The position numbers and the translations under genes are program-made. A stretch of DNA of 64,000 nucleotides from Lacticaseibacillus songhuajiangensis (GTDB lineage Bacteria; Bacillota; Bacilli; Lactobacillales; Lactobacillaceae): the NCBI RefSeq assembly GCF_003946025.1, contig NZ_RHNR01000003.1:1-64000 (forward strand). Reading direction: 5' to 3'. Shown here piece by piece: positions 8,919-17,910 of this stretch; within the stretch, counting starts at the first letter, position 1, and each line of letters begins with the position of its first letter. The notes beneath the pieces were generated by a model. That model made no database searches, had not been told where the DNA came from, and was given only the letters and a program-made list of their open reading frames with translations.

Positions 8919-9728
8919 TTAGTATTTATCAATGATGTCCCCAACGGGGTCACCAGTGTTAGCAACGGCACCGTTAGAAGCGGAGCCACCCATCTTGGAA
9001 AGTGCAAGGTAGATCAGAGCCAGGGAGATACCGATTGTCCCAAGGGCAATCAGTGTCAGGTCTGGGATAGTTGCGATAACGAAGCCAAGTGCGAAGAATG
9101 GCCACATTTCGCGGGTCGCCATCATGTTGATAACCATGGCGTACCCAACGGCAACGACCATCCCACCACCGATACCAAGACCATCGGTGAGCCATGCAGG
9201 CATTGCATTAAGCATTGCCTTAACTGGGTCAGCACCGATTGCAAGGATCAGGCCTGCAGGGATAGCGATACGAACACCCTGCATGCAGATAGCGATGACT
9301 TGCCACATATCAATTGCCCTGAAGTTACCCTTAGCTGCTTCACGGTCCATGATGTGGACGATAGCGGTAGCAAGAGTACGAACAATGGTGGTAAGCAGCA
9401 GACCAGCAACGGCCAGAGGAACAGCCAGAGCGATAGCTGAGTTGATACCCTTAGAACCCTGGCCACCAAGTACAAGAATGATTGCAGAAGCGACAGCGGC
9501 AAGAGCGGCATCAGGAGCAACGGCAGCACCGATGTTTGCCCAACCAAGAGCAATCATCTGCAAGCTACCACCGAGAACGATGCAGGGGCCGAGTTGGCCG
9601 GTAACCAAACCGATCAATGTACATGCTACAAGTGGCTGGTGGAATTCGAATTCATCAAGAATCCCTTCCATCCCAGCGAGGAATGCAACAAAGATGACCA
9701 GAATGATTTGAATAGCGTTTAAAGACAT
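8919..9728 (-). CDS. manY: PTS mannose-class permease IIC
   Basis: IIC membrane subunit of 269 residues with the family signature around GQLGPCIVLGGSLQMIALGWANIGAAVAPD split over several helices. With IID it takes up hexoses such as mannose, glucose and glucosamine, phosphorylating them during transport. The start has GGAGG at good spacing. It follows manX by 30 bases and is close to manZ, so the three form one operon. Confidence 0.95.
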   Translation of the reverse strand: MSLNAIQIILVIFVAFLAGMEGILDEFEFHQPLVACTLIGLVTGQLGPCIVLGGSLQMIALGWANIGAAVAPDAALAAVASAIILVLGGQGSKGINSAIALAVPLAVAGLLLTTIVRTLATAIVHIMDREAAKGNFRAIDMWQVIAICMQGVRIAIPAGLILAIGADPVKAMLNAMPAWLTDGLGIGGGMVVAVGYAMVINMMATREMWPFFALGFVIATIPDLTLIALGTIGISLALIYLALSKMGGSASNGAVANTGDPVGDIIDKY

Positions 9729-9758
9729 TACGTATCCTCCATTCCGAATGATTGAAAA

Positions 9759-10733
9759 TTATTTCTGTTTGTCGAGTTCGGCTTGTGCCTTAGCCATGAT
9801 GTTGTCCAAGTTATCCTTGGAGTCAGTTGGCACCTTACGAACGTCCATCGTGATACCTTCAGCTTCAAGAGCCTTGTAGGTGTCGATGTCGTTCTGGTCA
9901 AAAGCAAGAACCTTGTTCGGCTGAACCTTACCAGCGGAGTGGGCCATAGAACCAACGTTCAGTTCCTTAATAGGTACACCGCCGTCGATGGCACGCTTGG
10001 CATCCTGTGGTGTTTCGAATAATAGCAGAGCGCGTTCGCCACCGAAGTGCTTGTCATCCTTAGCAATCTTAATCATCTGATCGATAGGGATAACGTGGGC
10101 CTTAATACCTGCAGGCGCAGCTTCCTTAATCAAGGTGCTACGCATGTTGTCCTTCGCAACGTTGTCAGAAACAACGATAATCCGGGTAGGGTTAACTGAC
10201 TTACTCCAAGCCGTTGCAACCTGGCCGTGGAGCAGACGTGAGTCGATACGGGCGAGACCGTATTCCAACTTACCTGGACGACCACCTGCTGGAGCTGCTG
10301 CTGCAGCTGCTGCTGGCTTTGCTGGAGCTGGTTCGAGTGATTCTGGCTTAATCTTGACCCCATCACGACCTGCACTCACGATGTGTGCTGCAAGTTCCTG
10401 TGCTGAGTCCATTGAAAGCCGTGCGCCATATGCCTCGATGAGCATTGGCAAGTTCAAACCGGTAACGAGTGCCCATTTGTCCTTGTGGTCTTCAAGCAGG
10501 CCGTTAGCCTGGTTGAATGGGGAACCTCCCCAAAGGTCAACAAGGAAAAGCACTTCATCGTCAGGATCGAACTTAGCAATGGCTGCTTCAAGGTTTGCCT
10601 TCAAGTCATCTGGACCTTCGTTTGGCATGAAGGTTACTGCTTCAACCTTATCCTGCTCACCGAAGATCATCTGACCGGACTGCTTAATGCCAGCGGCGAA
10701 TTGACCGTGACTGGCAAGAATGATTCCGACCAT
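9759..10733 (-). CDS. manX: PTS mannose-class fused IIAB
   Basis: Cytoplasmic phosphotransfer subunit of 324 residues. IIA comes first, with active His9 in ILASHG. A flexible Ala/Pro linker (about 135-150) follows, then IIB with active His169 in [11 protein letters not shown]. Phosphate passes from HPr to IIA, to IIB, to the sugar. Such fused IIAB enzymes mark the main glucose/mannose transporter of lactobacilli. This operon has a recognisable sigma-A promoter and no -24/-12 element that I can find, unlike the second mannose-type PTS at 46.7 kb. Confidence 0.96.
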   Translation of the reverse strand: MVGIILASHGQFAAGIKQSGQMIFGEQDKVEAVTFMPNEGPDDLKANLEAAIAKFDPDDEVLFLVDLWGGSPFNQANGLLEDHKDKWALVTGLNLPMLIEAYGARLSMDSAQELAAHIVSAGRDGVKIKPESLEPAPAKPAAAAAAAPAGGRPGKLEYGLARIDSRLLHGQVATAWSKSVNPTRIIVVSDNVAKDNMRSTLIKEAAPAGIKAHVIPIDQMIKIAKDDKHFGGERALLLFETPQDAKRAIDGGVPIKELNVGSMAHSAGKVQPNKVLAFDQNDIDTYKALEAEGITMDVRKVPTDSKDNLDNIMAKAQAELDKQK

Positions 10734-10774
10734 TGTGTCGCCTCCTAAAATTTTTTAAGATTCCCCAGGACTCC

Positions 10775-10790
10775 TTTGAACCGGTTCAAA
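10775..10790. promoter_or_regulatory. 16-bp palindrome in the manX leader
   Basis: TTTGAACCGGTTCAAA is perfectly self-complementary and lies about 45 bases upstream of the manX start, inside the likely 5' leader. It could be an operator for an unidentified regulator; the sequence alone does not tell. Confidence 0.4.
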
Positions 10791-10830
10791 TCGGCCCGGA
10801 GGAATGTAAGGGGTTTTCTTAACAGTGACT

Positions 10831-10859
10831 AGTATGCCTAGATAACCGTCTCTTTGCAA
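10831..10859 (-). promoter_or_regulatory. Sigma-A promoter of the manXYZ operon
   Basis: On the minus strand: TTGCAA, 17 bp, CATACT, about 100 bases before manX. Confidence 0.5.
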
Positions 10860-10891
10860 GCCCTTTCTTGGAGTGCTTTTTTCATTTTTCA

Positions 10892-10905
10892 TGAAAACAT
10901 TGCCA
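10892..10905. promoter_or_regulatory. cre-like CcpA site upstream of manXYZ
   Basis: TGAAAACATTGCCA agrees with the cre consensus TGWAANCGNTNWCA at 12 of 14 positions. It lies upstream of the -35 box, a location compatible with CcpA activation rather than repression. This is inference from position. Confidence 0.4.
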
Positions 10906-10922
10906 CCGCGGTAATTAGACCA

Positions 10923-10948
10923 CTTAAAAAAGTTTCAACTTTTTTAAG
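10923..10948. terminator. A/T-rich perfect hairpin
   Basis: CTTAAAAAAGTT/AACTTTTTTAAG is a 12-bp perfect stem with a 2-base loop, between the man promoter region and the lysine riboswitch. It may act as a bidirectional terminator or insulator. From here to 11395 the sequence is AT-rich and I see no gene in it. Confidence 0.4.
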
Positions 10949-11395
10949 CAGCTGTTCATATTTGCAGTTTTTACGAATTGAACGAGATAAAAAGTTAGGC
11001 ATGCCCATTAAAGTGATTTAGGCAGCCCTAAAAAGCAGGCTTAAAGCACCGGTAAATAACGATTTGATAATGTATAGCCATTATAATAATGTTGAAAAGC
11101 GTTTTCGTACCGCACACATAAACAACAACTATTTGAACAATGGTATATACCGACTGTTATCTTTTATTGGTCTAGGCCATCGAGTTCTTCCATATTTTAG
11201 TGGGCGCGTTTTCATTAAATACAATATCGTGGTACTTCATATTCTGTACAAATTTTTCGTTGGCAATTACGACTTATCACCTCAATTTCCATTCGAAAAT
11301 TATTAAATACCTTAAGATATGTCGGGCCTATTCTTTAGGAGTAAAATTTCCGGATGTTTCGCTAATCGCGATAAGTAATCACCCGCATTTTGGAC

Positions 11396-11423
11396 TTGAC
11401 ACCCCTGCCCAATGCGCTATGCT
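11396..11423 (+). promoter_or_regulatory. Promoter of the lysine riboswitch transcript
   Basis: TTGACA, 16 bp, TATGCT, ending about 26 bases before the aptamer. Confidence 0.7.
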
Positions 11424-11448
11424 AAGAGGCGACATTAGAAAACACGAC

Positions 11449-11614
11449 GAAATAGAGGTCGCGAGGGTGACAAACAACTGCTGAGTGCCGGACACGTTGA
11501 GGCAGTTAAGTAAGCATCCCCCGCCGAAATGGGAATGAGCACCGGGCGATTTCCTGTTGGGACAGTGAGCGAAAGCTCCTGGACTGTCACAGCGGCATGC
11601 TGTGGAGCGCTATT
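11449..11614 (+). promoter_or_regulatory. Lysine riboswitch (L-box) aptamer
   Basis: The order of conserved pieces matches the L-box: AGAGGTCGCGA after the P1 strand AATAG, then GAGTGCCGG, AGTAAGCATCCCC, CGCCGAAATGGG, TGTTGGGAC, GGACTGTCAC, TGTGGAGCG, closed by CTATT. Five arms can be folded around this core. The apparent expression platform is the terminator hairpin at 11643-11674. This fits transcription termination when lysine is bound. It assigns the downstream transporter to lysine. Confidence 0.88.
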
Positions 11615-11642
11615 GTTGGTTTTACTTAAGGTAGAACTTGCG

Positions 11643-11678
11643 GGCCCCTGTTGAGATACTTCGACAGGGGTCTTTTAA
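11643..11678 (+). terminator. Riboswitch-controlled terminator
   Basis: CCCCTGTTGA/TTCGACAGGGG stem followed by TCTTTT, 43 bases before the transporter start. It is the expected expression platform of the lysine riboswitch. Confidence 0.8.
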
Positions 11679-11720
11679 TTACTCTATTTCCCTCCGTGAA
11701 CAATGAAGGGAGAAAATGTC

Positions 11721-13301
11721 ATGAAGAAGATTTGGTTAGCTTTTGCCGGTTTAATCGCCGCGCTAAGCATCGGTTTGAGCTTTAGCAACTCAAACCCCGT
11801 TAGCGCTGCCGATGACGGCACGTTTAAGGTCGGGATGGAATGTGGTTACGCCCCATTCAACTGGACCCAAAGTACCAATGCGCACGGCGCGGTGCAGATT
11901 CAGGGCACCAAGCAGTGGGCCAACGGTTACGACGTCCAGACCGCCAAGATCATTGCCAAGAAGCTTGGCAAGAAGCTGGTGGTGGTTAAGACGAAGTGGG
12001 ACGGGCTACTGCCTTCCCTGACGTCCGGCAAAATTGATGCAATTATCGCCGGGATGTCACCAACACCTGACCGCCGCAAGAGCATCGACTTCACCGACCC
12101 GTACTACGTGTCCCAGCTGACCGTGGTCACCAAGAAGAACAGTAAGTTTGCCAAGGCTAAGTCCATCAACGACTTCAAGGGCGCTAAGATTACTGCCCAG
12201 CTGTCTACTTACCACTACGACGCCATTAAGCAGATGAAGGGTGTCCTTCGCCAGCCAGCGATGGACGACTTCCCCGCAATGCGTGTTGCCCTTGAATCCG
12301 GCACCATCGACGGTTACGTTTCCGAAATTCCAGAAGGGATTACCGCCCAGAACGCTAACCCAGATTTGACCATGGTGCACTTTGCCAAGGGTCAAGGTTT
12401 CCAGACCAGCGCTTCCGACACCAACCTGTCCATTGGGGTGCGCAAGGGTTACAGCGAGACCAACAAGATCAATAACATTCTCGGCACGATGACCAAGGCC
12501 GACCGCAGCAAGCGTATGGATGATGCTGTGGCCAACCAGCCAAGCACGGCTGCCAAGGGTAACTGGTTCATCAACATTCTCAAGCAGTATGGTGGCATGC
12601 TGGCCACCGGTACCGGAATGACGCTCCTCATCTCCCTTGTCGGGACGATTGTCGGCTTCATCATCGGGCTGCTTGTCGGGATTATCCGCACGATTCCCGC
12701 ACCAAAGAGTACCGGCAAGCGCGGGCTGCTTGGCTTTGGCAAGTGGCTCCTGTCTGTCTACATTGAAGTCTTCCGTGGCACACCAATGATTGTTCAAGCT
12801 GCCGTGCTCTACTACGGTGCCGCTCAAGCACTGGGCATCAACATGGACCGGACGGTTGCCGCTCTGGTGATTGTTTCTATTAACACTGGTGCTTACATCT
12901 CCGAAATCATTCGTGGGGGCATTATCTCCGTGGACCCAGGTCAGTTTGAAGCTGCCTCCGCCCTCGGGATGACCCACTGGCAGACGATGACCAAGGTCAT
13001 TTTGCCGCAGGCCGTTCGTAACAGCCTGCCTGCTGTCACCAACGAATTCATCGTCAACATCAAGGATACTTCCGTTCTTTCTATTATTAGTGTCTCTGAA
13101 TTGTTCTTCACTTCCGAAACCATTGCCGGACAGAACTTCCAGTTCTTCCACACCTACCTGGTTGTCTGCCTGATCTACCTGGTGCTCACCTTCACGATTT
13201 CCCGTCTGTTCCGGATTATCGAAAAGCACCTCGATGGTCCCAAGGACTACAACGTGATGACCAACCAGATGCAGGTTGAGACCCCAAAGCCGAAGAACTA
13301 G
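11721..13301 (+). CDS. Lysine ABC transporter, fused substrate-binding protein and permease
   Basis: Protein of 526 residues. A signal-anchor sequence (MKKIWLAFAGLIAALSIGL) leads into a family 3 amino-acid binding domain (about 40-275, with GMECGYAPFNW and AGMSPTPDRRKSIDF). A GlnP/HisM-type permease domain (about 285-510) carries the EAASALGM loop that contacts the ATPase. This GlnPH-like fusion is common in lactobacilli. The ATG at 11721 has GGGAG 8 bases upstream. The lysine riboswitch indicates L-lysine as substrate; homology alone would only say polar amino acid. It forms an operon with the ATPase 12 bases downstream. Confidence 0.92.
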   Translation: MKKIWLAFAGLIAALSIGLSFSNSNPVSAADDGTFKVGMECGYAPFNWTQSTNAHGAVQIQGTKQWANGYDVQTAKIIAKKLGKKLVVVKTKWDGLLPSLTSGKIDAIIAGMSPTPDRRKSIDFTDPYYVSQLTVVTKKNSKFAKAKSINDFKGAKITAQLSTYHYDAIKQMKGVLRQPAMDDFPAMRVALESGTIDGYVSEIPEGITAQNANPDLTMVHFAKGQGFQTSASDTNLSIGVRKGYSETNKINNILGTMTKADRSKRMDDAVANQPSTAAKGNWFINILKQYGGMLATGTGMTLLISLVGTIVGFIIGLLVGIIRTIPAPKSTGKRGLLGFGKWLLSVYIEVFRGTPMIVQAAVLYYGAAQALGINMDRTVAALVIVSINTGAYISEIIRGGIISVDPGQFEAASALGMTHWQTMTKVILPQAVRNSLPAVTNEFIVNIKDTSVLSIISVSELFFTSETIAGQNFQFFHTYLVVCLIYLVLTFTISRLFRIIEKHLDGPKDYNVMTNQMQVETPKPKN

Positions 13302-13313
13302 GAGGAATTGATA

Positions 13314-14057
13314 ATGACTGAGACTATTCTTGAAGTACAAAACCTCCAGAAGACCTTCGGGCAGCACGAGGTTTTGCGTGATATTAACTTAACCGTGACT
13401 AAGGGCGAAGTGCTGACCATCATCGGTCGGTCTGGTTCCGGGAAGTCCACCCTGCTACGCGGTTTGAACCTGCTTGAAGCGCCAACTAGCGGCAAAATTC
13501 TGTTCCACGGCAAGGACATTCAGGATGACAGTTTCGACCTCGCGCAGTACCGTGCCAAGGTCGGCATGGTGTTCCAAAACTTTAACCTGTTCAACAACCT
13601 GACCGTGCTCGACAACATCATGGTGCCGCAAATGAGCGTCCTCAAGCGCAGCCAGGCTGACGCCAAGGAACACGCGATTGCCATTCTCAAGCAAATGAAC
13701 ATGGACCCGTTCATCAATGCTAAGCCGGCGCAGCTGTCCGGCGGGCAGAAGCAACGTGTCGCCATTGCACGCTCCGTGGCGATGGATCCTGAAGTGCTGC
13801 TGTTTGACGAGCCAACTTCCGCACTGGACCCCGAAATGGTTGACGACGTGCTGTCTGCCATGACGGCACTGGCTAAGACCGGGCTGACCATGATTGTGGT
13901 GACCCACGAAATGCAGTTCGCCCGTGACATCTCCGACACCGTCCTCTTCATGAACGAAGGGATTGTGGCCGAAGAAGGCACGCCAGAACAGATTTTCGGC
14001 AACCCGCAGGAAGAAGTCACCCGCGACTTCCTGAAGCGCTACTTGAAGCGCGACTAA
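13314..14057 (+). CDS. Amino-acid ABC transporter ATPase (lysine)
   Basis: GlnQ/HisP-type ATPase of 247 residues. Walker A is GRSGSGKST, signature [13 protein letters not shown], Walker [14 protein letters not shown], and the switch histidine lies in VTHEM. It energises the fused binding-protein/permease encoded just upstream. ATG 13314 follows AGGAGG by 8 bases. Expected to be co-regulated by the lysine riboswitch. A strong terminator follows. Confidence 0.95.
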   Translation: MTETILEVQNLQKTFGQHEVLRDINLTVTKGEVLTIIGRSGSGKSTLLRGLNLLEAPTSGKILFHGKDIQDDSFDLAQYRAKVGMVFQNFNLFNNLTVLDNIMVPQMSVLKRSQADAKEHAIAILKQMNMDPFINAKPAQLSGGQKQRVAIARSVAMDPEVLLFDEPTSALDPEMVDDVLSAMTALAKTGLTMIVVTHEMQFARDISDTVLFMNEGIVAEEGTPEQIFGNPQEEVTRDFLKRYLKRD

Positions 14058-14070
14058 TCGAGAGCAAACA

Positions 14071-14122
14071 AAATAGCGCCAGTGGCAATCTGATAAGGTT
14101 GTTGCTGGCGCTATTTTTTATT
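14071..14122 (+). terminator. Terminator after the lysine transporter operon
   Basis: AAATAGCGCCAG/CTGGCGCTATTT stem followed by TTTTTATT. Confidence 0.85.
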
Positions 14123-14179
14123 CCCTCCGACTCACCACTCTGGTAGACTAAAGGCAAAACTTGCTGGAGGCGAGCACTC

Positions 14180-14503
14180 ATGAACGTGTTTACTGCTCTG
14201 AAACTCATTCAAATCGACCACCACGGTCTGGACCCGCACAACGTCATCATCACCGATGACACGGGCAAACCGGACAACGTGCTCACGGGTCTGCTGACCG
14301 ATGTCCTCACCAACGTGAACCTCTTCACGGATTGGAACGCCGAAAACAGCGCGCCCGGTCTGGTGGAACGCCTCCACAACTGCACCCCACTGCCTAGCGA
14401 CGTGCTGGATGAATACCGCAAAATTCTGGAGCAGGAAATTGCGGGTATCAACTTCAGCGTCCGCCGCGGCACGGTCGAACTTGTGTATAAGCCACTGATT
14501 TAA
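14180..14503 (+). CDS. Hypothetical 107-residue acidic protein
   Basis: I do not recognise this family. The product is soluble-looking and acidic with no signal peptide or membrane helix. The start is supported by CTGGAGG 10 bases upstream (CTGGAGGCGAGCACTC ATG). It stands alone between the lysine operon terminator and a bidirectional terminator shared with the sortase gene, so it is probably monocistronic. The sequence is mixed alpha/beta in character, with a conserved-looking IQIDHHGLDPHNVIITDD segment near the N terminus. Confidence 0.7.
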   Translation: MNVFTALKLIQIDHHGLDPHNVIITDDTGKPDNVLTGLLTDVLTNVNLFTDWNAENSAPGLVERLHNCTPLPSDVLDEYRKILEQEIAGINFSVRRGTVELVYKPLI

Positions 14504-14512
14504 CGCCAATGC

Positions 14513-14566
14513 AAAACGCACGCCAGCCGGTATCCTCGTTCAGGACACTGTCTAGCGTGCGTTTTT
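14513..14566. terminator. Bidirectional terminator
   Basis: AAAACGCACGC/GCGTGCGTTTTT stem between the convergent hypothetical gene and srtA, with T-runs on both strands. Confidence 0.8.
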
Positions 14567-14577
14567 AAATTACCATG

Positions 14578-15291
14578 TTACTTACCGTCAAAGACGCGGA
14601 GCGTTTTGGTCGTCGCCTTTTGCACACTCGTTAAACTGCCGCGCACAATGTGCCGCTCCGGCTGCAGAATCTGGTTGGATGAACAGGTCACGAGCGTGAT
14701 GATCTTGTCGCCCTGATCGTCATCAATGTACTGCACCTGGCTTTTATCCACGACCTTCTGGAAACTGATTTTGTAGGTGTAAACCTTCTTCTTATCGGTA
14801 ATGTAGATGTTGGCGCCGGTTTTCACGTTCTCTAGCGGCGAGAACAGCGTCGTCTGCTTGTGAATATGGTGCCCAGCCAGTGCGTAGTTGCGCTTACCCA
14901 TTTCCTGATTCGGCTTCATTGTGCCCGCCCCTACGGCCAGGTTATTACCGGACAGCCCCTTCAGAATCGGCAGGTAGATGCGCACACTCGGTACACTAAT
15001 CAACCCAATGGGCTTGAGATTGCGGGCTAACGCAGCCTTGGACACGTTGCTGAGATCCAGCGCTTCAACTTTGGCGAAATTATAGCTCGCTTTTGCCTTC
15101 TTATTGCGGTCAATGTCACTGGTTTTGAGTGTCTTGGCGCTGCGCACACTGCTTTGCGACATCTGGTCAACCATGAACAGCTTAATCTGCTCGTTAAAAA
15201 TCAGTGCCAGACTGAGCGCAAAGCCCAAGACAATCACGATTCCCCAAACAACGTCGACCCAGCGGCGCCGCTTTTTACTCTTCTTGGCCAA
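14578..15291 (-). CDS. srtA: Class A sortase
   Basis: Housekeeping sortase of 237 residues that cleaves LPXTG-type signals and links surface proteins to the peptidoglycan precursor. It has a basic N terminus and a membrane anchor (about 14-32). The catalytic triad is visible: His141 in ALAGHH, Cys203 in TLVTC, Arg213 in PERHIV. The length is usual for class A enzymes. It is monocistronic, with no LPXTG substrate gene next to it. A lysine-rich MAKKSKKRRRW start precedes the helix. Confidence 0.95.
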   Translation of the reverse strand: MAKKSKKRRRWVDVVWGIVIVLGFALSLALIFNEQIKLFMVDQMSQSSVRSAKTLKTSDIDRNKKAKASYNFAKVEALDLSNVSKAALARNLKPIGLISVPSVRIYLPILKGLSGNNLAVGAGTMKPNQEMGKRNYALAGHHIHKQTTLFSPLENVKTGANIYITDKKKVYTYKISFQKVVDKSQVQYIDDDQGDKIITLVTCSSNQILQPERHIVRGSLTSVQKATTKTLRVFDGK

Positions 15292-15424
15292 TCCAGATGC
15301 CTCCCTCCATGTTTGCTATACCTACATTATATAATGCCGCAGCATAAATACCGAAGCAGATTTGCAAAAGTAAATTTGTACTCATTGCAGAAACCGTCAA
15401 CCAAATTCACTGATACATCAAAAC

Positions 15425-15452
15425 GGCCATCACTGCATCTGCAGTGATGGCC
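15425..15452 (-). terminator. Terminator after the PTS IIB-IIA pair
   Basis: GGCCATCACTGC/GCAGTGATGGCC stem followed by GTTTTG on the minus strand. Confidence 0.75.
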
Positions 15453-15458
15453 ACCCGT

Positions 15459-15773
15459 TTATTCCAGCCGCCGATACAATTCCACAATCTCGCCGGCCAG
15501 GTCGCGGAAGGTGATGGCGTTCATGATGTGATCCTGTGCGTGGACCATCAGCAAGCTGACTTCCGTATGCTCACCTTGAGCTTCTTTCGTCAGCATCCCA
15601 GTTTGCGCGTTGTGCGCGTCCACCATGAAACTGTCGGCCTCCTTGAGCTTGGCGTCTGCCACGTCAAAAGTACCCGCTTTAGCGGCCCGAATAGCTTCCA
15701 TGGCGGCACTCTTGGCGTTGCCGCCGGCCATAATCAGTTGCATGATGACCAGCTCTGTCGTCTCCGTCGCCAT
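15459..15773 (-). CDS. PTS lactose/cellobiose-type IIA
   Basis: IIA of the lactose/chitobiose family, 104 residues. The phospho-acceptor His78 and the Mg-binding Asp81 stand in LLMVHAQDH, at the positions known for LacF proteins. ATG 15773 lies 8 bases after AGGAGG. It is encoded 12 bases downstream of a IIB and no IIC is adjacent, so the permease partner must be encoded elsewhere. The trailing EIVELYRRLE is typical of the third helix. Confidence 0.93.
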   Translation of the reverse strand: MATETTELVIMQLIMAGGNAKSAAMEAIRAAKAGTFDVADAKLKEADSFMVDAHNAQTGMLTKEAQGEHTEVSLLMVHAQDHIMNAITFRDLAGEIVELYRRLE

Positions 15774-15785
15774 TGTCAGCACCTC

Positions 15786-16094
15786 CTAGCCGATCACGTC
15801 TAGCGCGTGCTGCAATACCTTCTCACCGCGCATCATGCCGTAGTCCTGCATGTTAATGACCTCAACCGGAATGTCGACGCGCTTCTTGAAGTCATCGAGC
15901 ATGAAGCGCACTTGCGGTCCTAACATCAGGATATCTGGATGCTCACTGGCAATCTTGTTGTCCGCATCCGCCGCGGCGGTCGCGAAAATTTTGGCGTCCT
16001 GACCATCGGCCTCCGCGGCCTTTTGCATCTTAGACACCAGCAGGCTGGTGGACATCCCCGCCGAGCACACGAGCATAATTGTTTTTGCTGCCAT
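15786..16094 (-). CDS. PTS lactose/cellobiose-type IIB
   Basis: IIB of 102 residues with the phospho-cysteine loop at Cys10 (LVCSAGMSTS) and the family ending PVEVINMQDYGMMRG near the C terminus. It receives phosphate from the IIA encoded next and passes it to a beta-glucoside or chitobiose sugar bound to an unlinked IIC. ATG 16094 is supported by AAAGGG upstream; the longer frame runs through the promoter. A perfect cre covers its -35 region. Confidence 0.93.
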   Translation of the reverse strand: MAAKTIMLVCSAGMSTSLLVSKMQKAAEADGQDAKIFATAAADADNKIASEHPDILMLGPQVRFMLDDFKKRVDIPVEVINMQDYGMMRGEKVLQHALDVIG

Positions 16095-16190
16095 AGTTAA
16101 CACCCTTTCTGCCCCCTGGGCAATTCCGTCAGCTGATATTTGGCCGTGGTTAGTGGCCAATCATCAGTAAATTAATTTTTCCCTACTTCA

Positions 16191-16219
16191 AATATACAGA
16201 TTTATGAAAGCGATAACAA
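16191..16219 (-). promoter_or_regulatory. Promoter with perfect cre for the orphan PTS IIB-IIA
   Basis: On the minus strand: TTGTTA, 17 bp, TATATT. TGAAAGCGATAACA (plus strand 16205-16218) fits the cre consensus at all 14 positions and overlaps the -35 box. CcpA repression in the presence of preferred sugar is therefore expected. Confidence 0.75.
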
Positions 16220-16473
16220 GTCGCTGATAGTTTGCTCCGACCGCCCGTAAGATTTACACGCCCGCAGGCTACTATTCACGGCTTGAATCTGGAAATCATA
16301 ATATTTCAACTGCCGTGAATGTGAAATTTTCACTTACGAAACTGGCCAAAGTCTGCTAGAGTAACCAACGACCAAGTTCGAGAATGGGCAAGCAGACCTT
16401 GCGCGCAATTCTGAACTGTCCGCGACAACACCCGGTCGGTGCGTGGTCGCAAGTGAAAGGAAGTATTATTCTA

Positions 16474-17901
16474 ATGGAACAAAGTATCACCGCAGCAACG
16501 GACCGGCCCCGTGTCGCTGTGAAAAATCCTGGCCTCGCCATGGTCAGTATGCTCATTGGGGCTTTCGTCGGCATGTTCAGTGAAACTTCACTCAACATCG
16601 CCCTCCCGAGTCTCACCCGCAGTCTTGGCATTAGCACGGCGACGGCTTCATGGCTCGTCACCGGCTACATGCTGGTCATTGGGATTATCCTGCCGTTTTC
16701 CGGCTTTCTGAGTAAGTGGTTCACTACTCGCCAGATTGTCATCTTCGGATTGTGCGACTTCATCGTTGGGGCAGCAATTGCCGCTCTGGCCCAGAACTTC
16801 GGCCTGCTATTATTCGGGCGCATGATCCAAGGTATCGGGACCGGGCTGATTTTGCCCCTCATGTTTACGGTCGCCATGCAGGTTTTCCGGCCGAGCAAGC
16901 TCGGCGCCGCAATGGGCATGTGTGCCCTCGTCATCATGTTCGCCCCAGCTGTTGGCCCAACACTGACGGGGATTGTCCTCGCTAAGCTCTCCTGGCACTG
17001 GATTTTCTGGCTGTTCATTCCCTTCTTGGCGATTGCGCTCATTTTCGCACTCACTAGTTTGGAGAACGTTGGCGAAATTACCAAGCCCAAGATTGATGCC
17101 GTCTCCATCCTCGAATCCGCAGTTGGGTTCGCCAGCTTGGTTGCCGGTGTCAGTCTCGCCAGCTCGCGCGGCTGGACCAGCCCCGCAGTTCTGGGACTAC
17201 TCGCACTCGGCATCGTCGTGCTGGCCTTCTACGCCCACCGTCAGTTGCACAGTGCTAGCCCAATTTTGAACCTCAAAATTTTTGCCATCCCCGCCTTCCG
17301 GACCGGCGCGCTGCTAGTCATGGTCGACTTCGGGATTATCCTGGCCACCATGTACCTGCTGCCAATGTACATCCAAAACGGCCTGCTACTGCCCGTCGCC
17401 CTGACTGGGATCATCATGCTGCCTGGTGGCGTCATCAACGCGGCAACGTCCGCTTTTGCCGGACGCATGTTTGACCGCCTCGGTGCCCGCACCCCCGCGA
17501 TGGCCGGCTTCATCATCGCCCTGATTGGGGCGCTGATGCTCGCCTTCACCACCCATACCTCCAGCATCGCCTACGTCATTGCGGCGCACGTGATTCTGAT
17601 GATTGGGTGCCCACTAGCCATGTCGCCAGCACAGACTTACGCACTCAGTTCCCTGAACGGCGCCCAGTCCGCTGATGGCAGTACCATCATGAACACCCTG
17701 CAGCAAATCATCGGGGCCATTTCGACCGCGATTGCCACCAGCCTGCTCGGTCTTGGCGCTGCAGCTAACGCACACGCCAGCAAGGCTGTTGCCTTCACCA
17801 GCGGTGTGCATTACGGAATTTACTTCGTAATCATCTTGATTGTCTGCGCACTGCTGCTCAGTTTAGGCCTTAAGGGTCGCAAGACGGCAAGTGCTAAGTA
17901 A
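16474..17901 (+). CDS. MFS efflux transporter, DHA2 (EmrB/QacA) type
   Basis: Drug:H+ antiporter of 475 residues with about 14 predicted membrane helices. DHA2 features are ASWLVTGYMLVIGI in the second helix region, GRMIQGIGTGLILPL (motif B/C area), and APAVGPTLTGI (motif C). ATG 16474 (MEQSITAATD) follows AAGGAAG by 10 bases; the earlier frame start at 16384 has no ribosome site. The substrate cannot be inferred. It is monocistronic, with its own terminator, and stands next to a second MarR-controlled DHA2 gene. Confidence 0.9.
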   Translation: MEQSITAATDRPRVAVKNPGLAMVSMLIGAFVGMFSETSLNIALPSLTRSLGISTATASWLVTGYMLVIGIILPFSGFLSKWFTTRQIVIFGLCDFIVGAAIAALAQNFGLLLFGRMIQGIGTGLILPLMFTVAMQVFRPSKLGAAMGMCALVIMFAPAVGPTLTGIVLAKLSWHWIFWLFIPFLAIALIFALTSLENVGEITKPKIDAVSILESAVGFASLVAGVSLASSRGWTSPAVLGLLALGIVVLAFYAHRQLHSASPILNLKIFAIPAFRTGALLVMVDFGIILATMYLLPMYIQNGLLLPVALTGIIMLPGGVINAATSAFAGRMFDRLGARTPAMAGFIIALIGALMLAFTTHTSSIAYVIAAHVILMIGCPLAMSPAQTYALSSLNGAQSADGSTIMNTLQQIIGAISTAIATSLLGLGAAANAHASKAVAFTSGVHYGIYFVIILIVCALLLSLGLKGRKTASAK

Positions 17902-17910
17902 CCTTTTGCA

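Noticed and set aside
10854-10870. TTGC-containing stretch upstream of manX as a -12 element
   Set aside because: There is no GG at the required 10-base spacing, so it is not a sigma-54 promoter.
11064-11306. 80-residue frame in the AT-rich region before the riboswitch
   Set aside because: It has no ribosome site, unusual composition and no recognisable feature.
12057-13367. 436-residue minus-strand frame opposite the lysine transporter
   Set aside because: It is a shadow of the fused transporter, without a ribosome site or family features.
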